A DNA stretch of 64,000 nt from Epiperipatus broadwayi. Taxonomy: Eukaryota > Onychophora > Udeonychophora > Euonychophora > Peripatidae. Where the stretch lies: the NCBI GenBank assembly GCA_028023455.1, contig JAQFVV010012511.1, forward strand, positions 994,001-1,058,000, read 5' to 3'. Under the pieces are notes generated by a model. It did not search any database, had not been told where the DNA came from, and worked only from the letters and a program-made list of their open reading frames with translations. Positions within the stretch are counted from its first letter, which is position 1. Each line of letters opens with the position of its first letter. A program made the position numbers and the translations under genes. Of this stretch, positions 48,592 through 59,420 are shown one piece after another.

Positions 48592-49268
48592 ACAGAAATT
48601 TTAGAAACTAGATCTAAACACAAACTCTGAGCGTTTATGAAACAGTTTCTATTCAGCTTGCAAGTGTGAATCTTTTAGACACGTAATGTCTTCAAACTCA
48701 GCATAGCAAGCCAGATAGCTACATGGGTCTGATCTCAGTTCAGCATCACCACATAGTAGAAGCCTCTGCAATATATATCATTGCTAGAAAGACCTCAAAG
48801 GTACATTTATGAAAAACAAAAAACAAGTTAAAAACTTACTAACACTTGTATTTATGTCAACAGATGGCGTTCTACCAAAAACACTGTCAAGCGTTTGTTT
48901 ACATAAATGTCAGAGCATGCATTCACTATCTCTAACTTTAATCATGCTCTGACGTTTATGTAAACAAACGCTTGAGGTGTTTTTGGTAGAACGCCATCTG
49001 TTGACATAAATGCAAGCGTTAGCAAGTTTTTAACTTGTTTTTGTTTTTCATAAATGTACCTTTGAGGTCTTTCTAGCAATGATATATATTGCAGAGGCTT
49101 CTACTATGTGGTGATGCTGAACTGAGATCAGACCCATGTAGCTATCTGGCTTGCTATGCTGAGTTTGAAGACATTACATGTCTAAAAGATTCACACTTGC
49201 AAGCTGAATAGAAACTGTTTCATAAACGCTCAGAGTTTGTGTTTAGATCTAGTTTTTAAAATTCCTGT

Positions 49269-49312
49269 CTTTCACTGACGATAGCAAATAGCTTGAAATC
49301 ATGATCTGAAAG
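49269..49312 (+). ncRNA. Hammerhead ribozyme, family D copy 3 (inverted arm)
   Basis: Plus-strand copy: CTTTCA (49269-49274), CTGACGA (49275-49281), helix II AGC/GCT, GAAA (49295-49298), ATC-AT-GAT, cleavage residue C49306, then TGAAAG (49307-49312). TTTAGATCTAGT at 49242 and GTTTGAAGACAT at 49163 lie upstream, the same order as in family C. Confidence 0.83.
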
Positions 49313-49559
49313 TGGAATTAAGTTAGAGATAGTGAATGCATGCTCTGACGTTTATGTAAACAAACGCTTGACGGTGTTTTTGGTAGAACACCATCTGTTG
49401 ACATAAATACAAGCGTTAGCAAGTTTTTAATTTGTTTTTTGTTTTTCATATATATATATTGGTCAAAAGTAAGTATACTAAGGCCACGAATCTATATAGT
49501 TCATGCTGAACCCTATAAAAGTTCGTGCCCTTTTAATTTTAATTGATGCTTATTCCAGG

Positions 49560-49970
49560 ATGACAAAATATTGTCATTATCTTAAAATTAAATGAGATCT
49601 CTGCATATCATGGATTGTGGATTATCCAAGATTATTGTCAGGCAAAGCAATCAATTTTCACAGCACAAAAAAATAGATTATTTCAAAGATAGAGGCATCA
49701 GATATTTAGGTATATTTCCCTACCATCTTGAGTTGAATGATCTTGCTGAAAATGCCACTCAGCAATTTAAACAAAGTTTTGGAGAAGTTAGAGATTAAAA
49801 ATATTCAATAATTGTTATATGCAGTCTTGTTTCATCATTGCTTAATGACTACAATTTCTACAAGAAAGTCAGCTGCTGAACTATTAATGGGCAGGAAATT
49901 CAGAAATAAATTTGCTACTCTTCAAGAAAGAAAATCCAGTTACCTGTGGAATTAAATGAAGAATTTGTTA
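49560..49970 (+). pseudogene. Gypsy-type integrase core remnant
   Basis: A 68-codon frame (49592-49798) ends with DRGIRYLGIFPYHLELNDLA followed by ENATQQFKQ. This matches the last part of the retroviral-type integrase core (GI.H....PYHP.SNG.AER..Q..K), including the third catalytic glutamate in LAEN. After a stop, KSAAELLMGRKFRN (49865-49909) matches the S.AELL.GR..R block that follows. The DDE aspartates, RT and C-terminal domain are missing. Confidence 0.75.
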
Positions 49971-50645
49971 CTGGAGAAAATATTTGACATAAAAGTTCAC
50001 GTATAAAATGTGGATAGAAGAGTAATTATCAAAGGACTATCAAAATAGATAGTGAGATTTGAAAATGGTATCGAATTTAAAAGATACATAAACCGTCTCT
50101 GTATATCAAGTTGTAAGGAGGCTGTCAAGTTAGAGCTTAAACTGCTGACTCACATTAATTAAAGGCATCAACAAATGAGCATCCAATAGAAGAAAAAAAA
50201 CTAAGCTAAAAGTCCTCAACTTGAATAAGAACTTCTAGTCTAGATTAGTAAAGACACTACAAACACTATTTAACAACTAATTGAAAGCAGTGTCATCAAG
50301 ACACAAAATGGTAGTGAAGACATTCAAATTACTTAATGGATTGTGATTTTAAATGGTATTTACTTCACTTTTCTATACTTATTTTAATCATTATAAACTC
50401 ATTACAAATGCGTGTTAAGAAAAGATAAAATAATTTAAATTTGAAATTTATATTGCACTAAGCATCCTTTCAGCAGAACACTGCTAGAATTTTAAATTTA
50501 AATTATTTTTATCATTTTTTAATACTCGTTTGCATTGGATTTATAATGATTAATGGATTGTGAACAAGCAGTAGTAGTATAATTCTCTAGAGTAGAGTAG
50601 AAGTATTAAATACTGATATTTAAAGTAAATAAATTGAGAAATAAT
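49971..50645. other. AT-rich DNA, probable 3' part of the Gypsy remnant
   Basis: Immediately downstream of the integrase fragment. Translations suggest decayed pol sequence to about 50.1 kb, then nothing. No LTR is identified. Confidence 0.35.
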
Positions 50646-50651
50646 ATATTG

Positions 50652-50760
50652 AAGCAGTCAATCTTAGCTTAAGATTGCACTTCATGTTTCCACCTACTAA
50701 CCTGTGTTTAAACCGTATTTCCCATCCCGCTCCTTTTGTTATATATATCTATTTTATGTA
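50652..50760 (+). repeat. TGAAGC hairpin repeat, copy 3
   Basis: TGAAGCAGTCAATCTT and AAGATTGCACTTCA form an almost complete stem with a short loop, the best paired of the four copies. The tail has CCACCTACTAACC and TTTAAACC then TATATATA, as in the 15.0-kb and 62.5-kb copies. Confidence 0.55.
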
Positions 50761-50999
50761 TATATTTGATATCGTGCCTAAGTTATAAAATTTTAACATT
50801 CCATAACATTTTTTTAAATTATTAATTCTTTTTTATTAATTATTAGTTGTTTTTTATTAAAGTATTATAGGTGTGGCTTAAATATATATATAGGAGCAAA
50901 ATCTTACTAATAAAAGATTGATGTTTTAAATATTTTATTATACGTCATTTTTTAAAACTTTTTCTTTTTAAATTGCTTGTTTTTTTCTTCTTTTAAACT
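50761..50999. other. AT-rich spacer
   Basis: No feature seen. Confidence 0.5.
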
Positions 51000-52215
51000 G
51001 TATATTTTGTAAAATCCAATATGGAAGATGCTACAGTTAATTATCTAAAAATAATTCAAGGGTTGGAAGCACTATTGTTTTAATCTGGGATAGGTATTTT
51101 AATTAAAGTTTTACTTAAAATAAAATGGGATTAAGATTAAAGATACTTTTGTTATAAACATGTTGTCAAATCTATTTCTAATCTGGAAATAGATTTAAAT
51201 TTATTTTTGGACGTTATCTTATTGTTGCATCTTCAAAAACAACCGATAAAGAAAAAGTATAAAATGGCTGAATTTTGAATCACAGATAGATTAGCTACTA
51301 TTAAGAGGACTGATTGTAAACACATTACACATCACTTGAAACTTAAAATGATGCAGTAGTAAGTCCATTGGCCCTGTCAGGTCATCATCTTCTGCTGCCA
51401 TACCATTCTGCTGCCCAAGAATGAAGTAAAAGCCCGACCTAAGAATTTTAGAATGCTAATAGAAGCTTGCTGCCACCGAAGAACTTTCATTTCAATTGCC
51501 GTGAATGTGCAATATTTTAAATTGAACTCTTAAAATTGCCAGGTAACTTTTCAAGCCATCACCGCAAACTAAATCTAGCCTAAATAATCTATCAAGATTT
51601 CTTCTAATGTATTATTTAACTTTGTTTTTGTTAATATGTAATTTGCTATTAGTAAATTTCTATATATAATATGTAAATTGCTCTCAAATCATTTCTTTAA
51701 ATTTAATTCCCTCTTATATGCTCTTAACTTTCCTTAACTTTGGTGCGGTCATTTATTTATATGTATTTATTATTTGATTTATATATCTGCTTGCTTATTA
51801 TTAATATGCAAATTTCCAGCAATCTGGTGAACTTAATTTCTAAAATCCTTTTTGTTTTTCAATTAAATCTCCATTAATTAAGGTTTTTAATATTCCCTCA
51901 AAATATATTATATGATATATGTTCGCCAGTTTGTTTTTACGAATCAACATTTTATGTTGGTTTATTATAAAAATATATTTGTTTAATTCTGGATTTTCTA
52001 CCCAGGGTAAATCCAGAACTTAAGCTAATTAATGCTTTGAAATCTTTTAAAATGTTGTTTTTCTATTAAATTCTAAAAGGTGACCGATTAGTTATTTTCT
52101 ATATAGCTACTTTTTTTTTTATTTATTCTGAAAATATAAGCTTAAATATTCCAGTTACTATAAAAACCACGAAGGTGGGATTGAATTATTTTAAATAGTA
52201 GAAAAGGTAAGGGGG
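51000..52215 (+). repeat. Candidate dispersed repeat family E, copy 2
   Basis: AATCTATTTCTAATCTGGAA and the following AATAGATTTA match the 63.0-kb copy. A short conserved translation (KSIS.LEIDL) occurs in both. A GC-richer block (51.35-51.5 kb), a T-rich stretch and purine-rich AAAAGGTAAGGGGG near 52205 follow, as in the 15.6-kb copy. The coding-like start may be Gag, but this is speculative. Confidence 0.4.
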
Positions 52216-52517
52216 TAAATCTTAATGTTTCTTTTACTAGGTAAAATCTTAACGTATATTTTATTAAATGAAATATTCTCTCTTATATATATTGTAACTG
52301 CATAGCATATTATTTGTCTAAATTATAGTATTTAAACAAGGGTCATTTATTTTAAAGCAGTAAAACTTATTCATTGTCGTTAGTGACATTTATCATTACT
52401 GCATTACTGATATTCGGTCTATCTTCTTATATATATATTACGTGCTTCTAGTCTTCTAATCTGGGGGTTACGACAAGATCAAACCCATAGATTTCTCGTT
52501 ATATCCACTTATTCTAT

Positions 52518-52712
52518 ATAAAATGCCTCTGGCAGTGATCCTGTAAGTTTGGCACACGCTATGCATATCACTTCTTCACATAAAAAGGCCTCTGGTGGTG
52601 ATCCCGAAGTCTGACACATGTTATGCCCATCCACTTTCTTCGTACAAAAAGGCCTGCACATCGGCTGATGTTCACGGCATGCCCATCCACTTCGTCTTTC
52701 ATCCAGAAGCAC
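52518..52712. repeat. 63-64 bp tandem repeat, three copies
   Basis: GCCTCT or GCCTGC preceded by an A-run recurs at 52525, 52588 and 52652, with shared blocks GGTGATCC, GGCACACGCTATGC-like and CATCCACTT. The base composition is much more balanced than its surroundings, and it stays open on the minus strand for 67 codons. No protein family is recognised, so this is treated as a minisatellite. Confidence 0.65.
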
Positions 52713-53959
52713 GACTTTTCCTGTTATTTCTTGGTTATAATGTCAGCACTGCAAACTTCTTCGTATATTTATTTTTTTTGCTTCATGACCCAGTTTTAAT
52801 GCTCTAATATTAAAATTGCACTCTGCTTAAAATATATATATAAATGCCAATTACTACTAGTTTTATTAATTAAATTTATTTCAGTCTTATACAATCTACC
52901 ATCGTAACTTATTTCTGTATTTAAGAGTATCTATATGCCTTGGGGAAAAGTAAAGCGTTCTTCTTACCAGCGCTAATTAACAGAATTTTCATTAAGTATT
53001 TTTATCATATAATCAGATATGTTTTCAAATGTATTTTATTTATTTTCATGACTGTAATGGCATGAAAATAGTTTGTATTATATCTGTAATGAATCTCGGA
53101 ACGCTTCCCTAAATAATGATAGTCACCATGTTTCAGAACCTTATATAAAAGCGTTAATAGCAATATTTTGTAATTCTTTGTAATAATTGATTGGCATCTG
53201 AATATTGGACCCACCAAAGATGTGTGTTTATTTATAATATATTATTTAGCTAATAAAGAGCACATGAGAAATAATAGCGTGAATAACACTATGTTATCAT
53301 CTACTGCTTGCTCATTCCCGCACACACTAATGTATATAATTAAGTCATTATATAAATACTTTGTCAGTATATTAAACTATATTTTATTGTCTAACTTATT
53401 TGAGTAGTTCGAATTCCTCTTTTCTCCACTTCCAAATGTACTGTCATACTGATATATATTTTAGTTTAGTTATAGTTAATATATGTCTCATTGTTTTGCT
53501 CCGTTTTGCTAGGAGGCCAGATTAAAATTAATTCTCATGTGCCATCACTATTATGTTATTCATTGGGTGTTAAATCTGGGTCTTAGAGAGTGGGTTCGAA
53601 TACAGGCTGGTCCTTGACCTAAATCTTGGGCTGGACTGGGTTTGAAGTACATTTTGTGAGTTCCAGCTTATGTTAGATGGATAAAAATGTTTTGACCGGT
53701 ACAATATTGAATATTAAAAATATATATTTATGAAAATATTTAATACAAACAAAAATGTCACATGATTTTTTATACTACATTATGAAAATGACTTAGAAAA
53801 TATATATATATTTATTAGAGACATCATTTGTCTAGCTGATTTTTTTTTTTTAATATTAAAGAATAAAATCAATGGATTTAATAGTTAATTAAATCTTACT
53901 ATATGTTGTTATGCATCTATAAAAGTTAAGTTAAAATTATAGTAATTAATAAAACCAAG
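52713..53959. other. AT-rich non-coding DNA, no gene seen
   Basis: Short frames only. A patch at 53.56-53.70 kb is less AT-rich and unassigned. Confidence 0.45.
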
Positions 53960-54068
53960 TCATATAAATATTAGTGTGAAATTGCTTTTATAAGCTCGTA
54001 TTTACAAATATGTAATATAGAGAGCATACCAATAGCTCAAACAAGCTTTTAATTCATAAGTGCAGTAA
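53960..54068 (+). repeat. Dispersed repeat F, copy 2
   Basis: Second copy of the block at 33955-34070. It lies about 80 bp before LTR-like repeat G, which could mean that F is the end of the same element. Confidence 0.6.
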
Positions 54069-54149
54069 GAGAATAGTTAGAGAATACTGGAGTTATTTAA
54101 AGTTGATAAAAACATGTTAATCTAGAAAAAAAATAATTAATGGATTAAA

Positions 54150-54720
54150 AGGTATCTTTAATTAAGCCAAGCAGGATTAATAACCTCCAATTGAACTTAC
54201 TTGTATTTATAGGGATCCTCCTCACTTCTTAGACTGATTGGTCAGTTTGACTTTAGGGAATAATAGGTTCAAAAAAATAAAAATTGAAAATATACAAGCA
54301 AAGGAAAGACTACTTTGACTTTATTAGGAACAGTAGAAACCATTGTGGAGGACCTAATACAGAGATTCGACTTTTATAAAGTGTAAAATTGCAGACTAGA
54401 GACTTATGCTGGTCACCCCAGTTTATATTATTAGTTATGATGCATTGTATAACAACTATTTTTGTTATAAGTAAATATTTAATTTTCATTATATATATAT
54501 TTATCATATGTATATTGTAATGTAGCTTATCAGTTCATACATATATTGATTTTGTAAATATTTTATTTATTAAATTGTGATATTAATAATTAAAGATATG
54601 GTTAAAATCTGTTGAGGTCCGTTCATTTCTAATTGACATATTTTCTTCTTTTAATTATCTTTGTCAGTCATAGTCTGGTGTTTAAAAATAAAACTCCAAC
54701 TGGGCATTGCAAATTGTTCA
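54150..54720 (+). repeat. LTR-like repeat G, copy 2
   Basis: The longer copy of the repeat at 46785. It contains GACTAGAGACTT-like and GGTGTTTAAAAATAAAAC blocks, the latter with an AATAAA signal near the 3' end. No coding remnant is seen on either side. Confidence 0.45.
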
Positions 54721-57700
54721 GTGGTTCATGATATTCAAATACTCAATAGTTTCAATTCAAAAACCAAACAGTTTTTTTTTTAAAAAAATATTTTTATTCC
54801 ACCAATTATGCTGAACTGGTTAGACCTTGTATGGTCACTGAGAATAAATATTTTGAAACTTTATTATTTATACCTTTCATAATTCAACATTGTCAATGTA
54901 ACTTTATTTCTATAATGAATCTACTAAAATTCATGATGCAGTTTTCAAGTTAAGATGCTAAAACACATAGCATTAGATTTTCTATCATCAAAAAATAAAT
55001 ATATTTTCTATAACCAAATAAATTGTAATGCATATACTGAGTCTTTTGTTACAATAATACCTTTTGCTTTGTGTACTACTTGGGTTTAAATTTAAACTGA
55101 GTAAATTTGAAATTTTTTTCCAATATTTTTTCCAAAACGTTAATCTACCTGCCATCTAATGTTTGTCAGTGTTTGGCATAAACAAAAATGGAGTTTGTTT
55201 ATAGCCTTATTCCTCAACCCCATTCTAGCAGATTGAAAATCTGGCATGCCTTCATTATTTTCTATTAAAAGTTATTGGAGAAACATAGACTATGTAGTGA
55301 GCTATTTAAAGCTGGTTTACTCTTTACTTATCTTATGCAGGTTAAATGATTTGAAATTGTATTATGTTTTAGGATATTAGTATTAACATTTCCTTGAATA
55401 ATTTATAATTTTTGAAAATGTAAAGCATAATTTTATTTTCACATTTGTAAAGGTATTGTTATTGAAATATAAGTTCACAAGAAGTTTCTATGTGGACATT
55501 ATCTCATGCATTACATTTTGAATCAATTTTAATTAATTCAAAAGTGTAATATATTATGAAATAGCTTTATATTTTAATTTCTTTATGTTTTTCAATATGC
55601 AGAAAAAGTGGGTTAATAATTATAATAATAGTGATTTCTCTTATATATAAATAAATCAGATTAAACCATGCTAGGGTCTTAAATTCACAGCTAGATAGCT
55701 TTGGTGGCTATTGATGTGCTAAACGTGATCATTTATTATTGACTTGGGTGAATGATAATTTCCATTTCCAGCAGGATAATTTATTAGGTGGACTTAAAGC
55801 AAAGAGATCTTGGCTTTACAGTTGGGAATAATTAGGATAATATTACTCATCAAAGCAATCCAATTATACTTGTAATTTGTTATCATCAGCAGTGATTACA
55901 TGCATTAGAGATCAGTTTTACAATGACTATACAAACCAGTCTGTGACTCACAAACCCCTGGTTCATTATTCTGTTTATTTGATATATTATGCTGTTTTTT
56001 TAACTTCTTCTACAGTAAATTTTTCTTTCTGAATGCTTCAATACCAACCTAGCTGTCTTTTTCCATTATATTCTATCATCAGCTATATTCTGTCAGTGAA
56101 AGCAATCAGTATTGCATTTCTTTAGAATATCTTTAGAATAATTTTCACAATATAGACAGGAATTTCCTCTCCTATGAAAATTCAAGCTCACTTTGACTAT
56201 AAAATATTTTTTTAGGAAGTCGTGCATTGTTCATTCATTCCACATGTCTAATCCCAAAAACATATAATTCTATAATGATGGATTCTATAATAATATATTC
56301 AGCAAGCTGAAGAATATATTTTATGGGTCTTGGATCTTGCCATCATATTTTTAAAATAGTTTTACTGATAGGATATTGAGAGATATAAACTTTATGTATG
56401 AAAGTAAGATCTGAATCCTCTATCATCATAACATAAAGGCATTTGAAGAAAAAAACAATTTGTAAAATTTTAAAAATATGATGAAAGATTACAAGATTAT
56501 ATACTATGTTCTTCAGCTTTCTGGATATAATGATATTGAATCTACTTTTTTATGAACACATTTTCAATGTGTTGATTATATGTTTTCATAAAAAGTATTT
56601 TATGACTAACATTAGCATTATTTTTTTAAAACAGACCGATTCCATTTGTATCTCAACACATTGTAAGGAGATGTTTTACCATTTAATTTCATTGGCAGGA
56701 CATGGATGAGGATACAATACAATGAAGAACTATAATTAAGAAAGAATGTTTGAAGTTTTTCAGATTATTATAGAAAACATTAAAAGTCAGCATTGCAATG
56801 TATCAAATTTATAGATTGAAGAATCTGCAGGTAATAAATGGTATGTGCTTGTATTTCTTGGATTATTTGTGTAATTATCACAAAATACCTTTAATTTTTT
56901 TGAATGAGTAAACTTATTTATGATTGACTGCTATATATTATAAAAATAATCAAACAAATGACGATTTCTATAATGTTAAGCTCTTTGCTCAATAATAATT
57001 AATAGACTGCTATGAGTTGATGGTAATTTGTTTATCTTTGTCATTGTCTTAACATATTTTAGCATTTCAATATGTAGAATTATATTTGTGTTAATAAAAT
57101 GCATATGTATTATAATTTTCTGAGTCACTAAACTTGATTTTTATATCTAATTATAAAATAATTATTAAATAATATAGAATGAAAAAATATCACAATTCTA
57201 TTATTTTTTAAATGCTCAATAATTCATTTTATTGTGTTTATTTTTAAAATTGGTCTGCTTTTTATTACTATTAATTGAAATTATTATATCTTTTATATAA
57301 TTTAAAGGCAAAATTGTATAATTAAAGAGTGACTTTATGTCTGCAGTAGTATTAATATAAATGCTTGTCAAGTCAATAAAGTAATCCTGATATTATTACT
57401 TTTGAACAAAATATTGATCTAATAAAATGTTTAAAATAAGTTTATAATATATGACAAAAAGTATCTGGAGAATAAATGGAGAAAAATAAAACTTTCATTT
57501 GCTTCATAATAGATAATCATTCTATAGCAAATTTTACTATAATAAAATTAAATATTTGAATCGCTCTGTGCAATTAAGAATAGTGGTACAATGGCAAACT
57601 TGAGAGCTGAAGTTCAACCTTCTGATACCCAAGCATCACATGACCATTTTATTATTTTTTAAACATCTAAACCTATTTTACATTAAAAAATGTTAATAAA

Positions 57701-58440
57701 AATATAAATAGCTGATTATTTCCAGGATATTTTGAAACAATTGTTTGATGGTCATATGATTGAATTTTTAGGTAGATAAGTTTATTGCCATTCATGTATA
57801 AATCTGTTCGGTTAAAGTTTATTTTAGTATGAGAAGGCTAAACTTATTTAATATTGAGATGATTCTATAAATGTTTTCGGGGTTTATATATAATGTGATG
57901 TGATTGAGAATAATATTGAATGAAGAATTATGAAAGAATCCAAATAAAATATATCCTTCTGAAAATGAGACATCAAAGATAGATTGGATGCACCATTTCA
58001 CCAGAATGAATTTGCCATGGATATTGGTAAAGAGGCAAATTTAGAATAAGATGAAAAAAACTGTAAATAAAATGAAACTTTTTAAGTATATCTTGGGTTT
58101 CAGATAGAATTTTGATTATCAGACATTTGTAAAATTTAAATTTTATTTTTTTTATAAATTTTTCATATAAATTAAGTATGGCATCATTTATTATTTTGAT
58201 TATTTTTAATTCAAAAAAATAAGTACAATAATGGATATTAATTTATTTGTTTATTTTTTTACTGTGACTTTTTAAAAAAAAATTCATATAACACATAGGG
58301 ATTGCAAAAAGCAAGTCAAGAAGTGTTGCCAAATGTATTTTCCTTGATTTTTAAAGAAAGGACTATTCTAATGTAATAATTATTTTCATCATGGATTAGA
58401 ATTACTAATTAATAAAGTTAATATTATAAAAAATGGTGTT
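54721..58440. other. AT-rich non-coding DNA, no gene seen
   Basis: A long stretch without a supported gene, RNA or repeat boundary. The frames at 56506 and 57819 are hydrophobic or low-complexity. Confidence 0.45.
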
Positions 58441-58609
58441 TATATATTAGACTAGAGATTGTCCACTTAATAAATAATATTTCTGTAGTATAATTTTGAC
58501 CACACCACTTTCACACAAGGCAGGGACTGGTTTTTATTCACTTGTAACACTTTGTGGAGGAGTGCAATTATAAACATATGACCAAAGACATGTGAAGAAG
58601 ATGTATGAT

Positions 58610-58655
58610 CCTCAAGATGCACATTTTGTGCTGAACCAGTACTCATCAGTTGGCC
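58610..58655 (-). ncRNA. Hammerhead ribozyme relic, family B copy 1
   Basis: On the minus strand: GGCCAA, core CTGATGA, helix II GTACT/AGCAC with one A-C mismatch, AAAA in place of GAAA, helix III ATG-TG-CAT, cleavage residue C, then TTG. G12 is lost, so it is probably inactive. Confidence 0.65.
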
Positions 58656-59017
58656 CAGATCACAATCTCTTATGCATATCTTTATCATTATTCAGTATAT
58701 ATAGATAGCTAATTACTCGCAGTTTTATTGATTAGTGTCAAACTTACAACCCTCATATGTTTGACACAAACCACATGATTGAAGTATATTAATAATTTTT
58801 ATTAATCATTTATTAGACTAGAGATTATTCACTTAATGAATAATATTTCTGTAGTATAATAAATGACTAGTAAAAATTATTAATATACTTCCATCAAGTG
58901 TTTTGTGTCAAAATTTATGAGGGCAGAAAGTTTTACACTTATAAATTAAGCTATAGTAATTGGCTATCTATATATATCGAACAATTATGAAGATATGTGT
59001 AAGAGATTATAATCTAA

Positions 59018-59059
59018 GTCAATTGATGAGTGCTGCTTCAGCATGACATGTGCCTCTTG
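59018..59059 (+). ncRNA. Hammerhead ribozyme relic, family B copy 2
   Basis: GTCAA, TTGATGA (C3 lost), helix II GTGCT/AGCAT, GACA in place of GAAA, then TGTGCCTCTTGG. Two core changes make it inactive. Confidence 0.6.
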
Positions 59060-59290
59060 GGGATCATAGATTGTTTTCACATATCTTTGGTCATATGTTT
59101 ATGATTATATTCCTCCACAAAGTATTGAAAGTTGAAACCAGTTCCTATCTTATGTGAGAGTGGTATAGTGAAAATTACACTACAGAAATTATTAATATAC
59201 TTCCATCAACTGTTTAGATATAATTAAAACATCTATTTCATCACACATTTTTGAAACATATGAATAAAGACATCTGAAAAAGGTAAATGA

Positions 59291-59335
59291 TCCTGAGATG
59301 TATTTAATGCTGAACCAGAAGTTTTCAGTTAACCC
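59291..59335 (-). ncRNA. Hammerhead ribozyme relic, family B copy 3
   Basis: The minus strand keeps CTGAAAA, CTGGTTCAGCAT and TAAATACATCTCAGGATCA in the same order as copy 1, but both core boxes have decayed. It is recognised only through the family alignment. Confidence 0.45.
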
Positions 59336-59420
59336 AAATCACATACGTCTTCATCATTTAATTAATTAAAGATTTACCTAAAGTGGATGGTGTCAATGAT
59401 GTACAAGTTTTGATGTTTGT

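Larger units (their letters stand above)
48044..49460. mobile_element. Family D hammerhead array: 399-bp tandem units plus inverted copies
   Basis: GTCAACAGATGGC starts direct units at 48058, 48457 and 48856, an exact period of 399 bp. The third unit stops after about 87 bp at 48942, and the array then turns round. Inverted copies run from 48943 to 49005 (partial) and 49006 to about 49449 (a full unit plus about 47 bp). Two HHRs are on the minus strand and one on the plus. Both outer edges abut (AT)n tracts (48044-48057 and 49449-49460), consistent with insertion into a TA microsatellite. Copies are about 97% alike by eye, so the array is young. No coding frame spans a unit. The layout fits a retrozyme-type element copied from circular RNA. 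Confidence 0.88.
58445..59420. mobile_element. Family B hammerhead element, inverted pair plus a third copy
   Basis: Arms of roughly 380 bp (about 58445-58828 minus and 58840-59215 plus) are inverted copies centred near 58.83 kb, each with one HHR relic. A third diverged minus-strand copy lies at 59.22-59.42 kb. TTAGACTAGAGATT and the following AATATTTCTGTAGTATAAT occur directly repeated at about 58448 and 58814. The HHR helix I and loop resemble family A, but the 3' module differs (TTTGGTCATATGTTTAT) and lacks the tRNA-like boxes, so it is a separate family. Confidence 0.7.
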
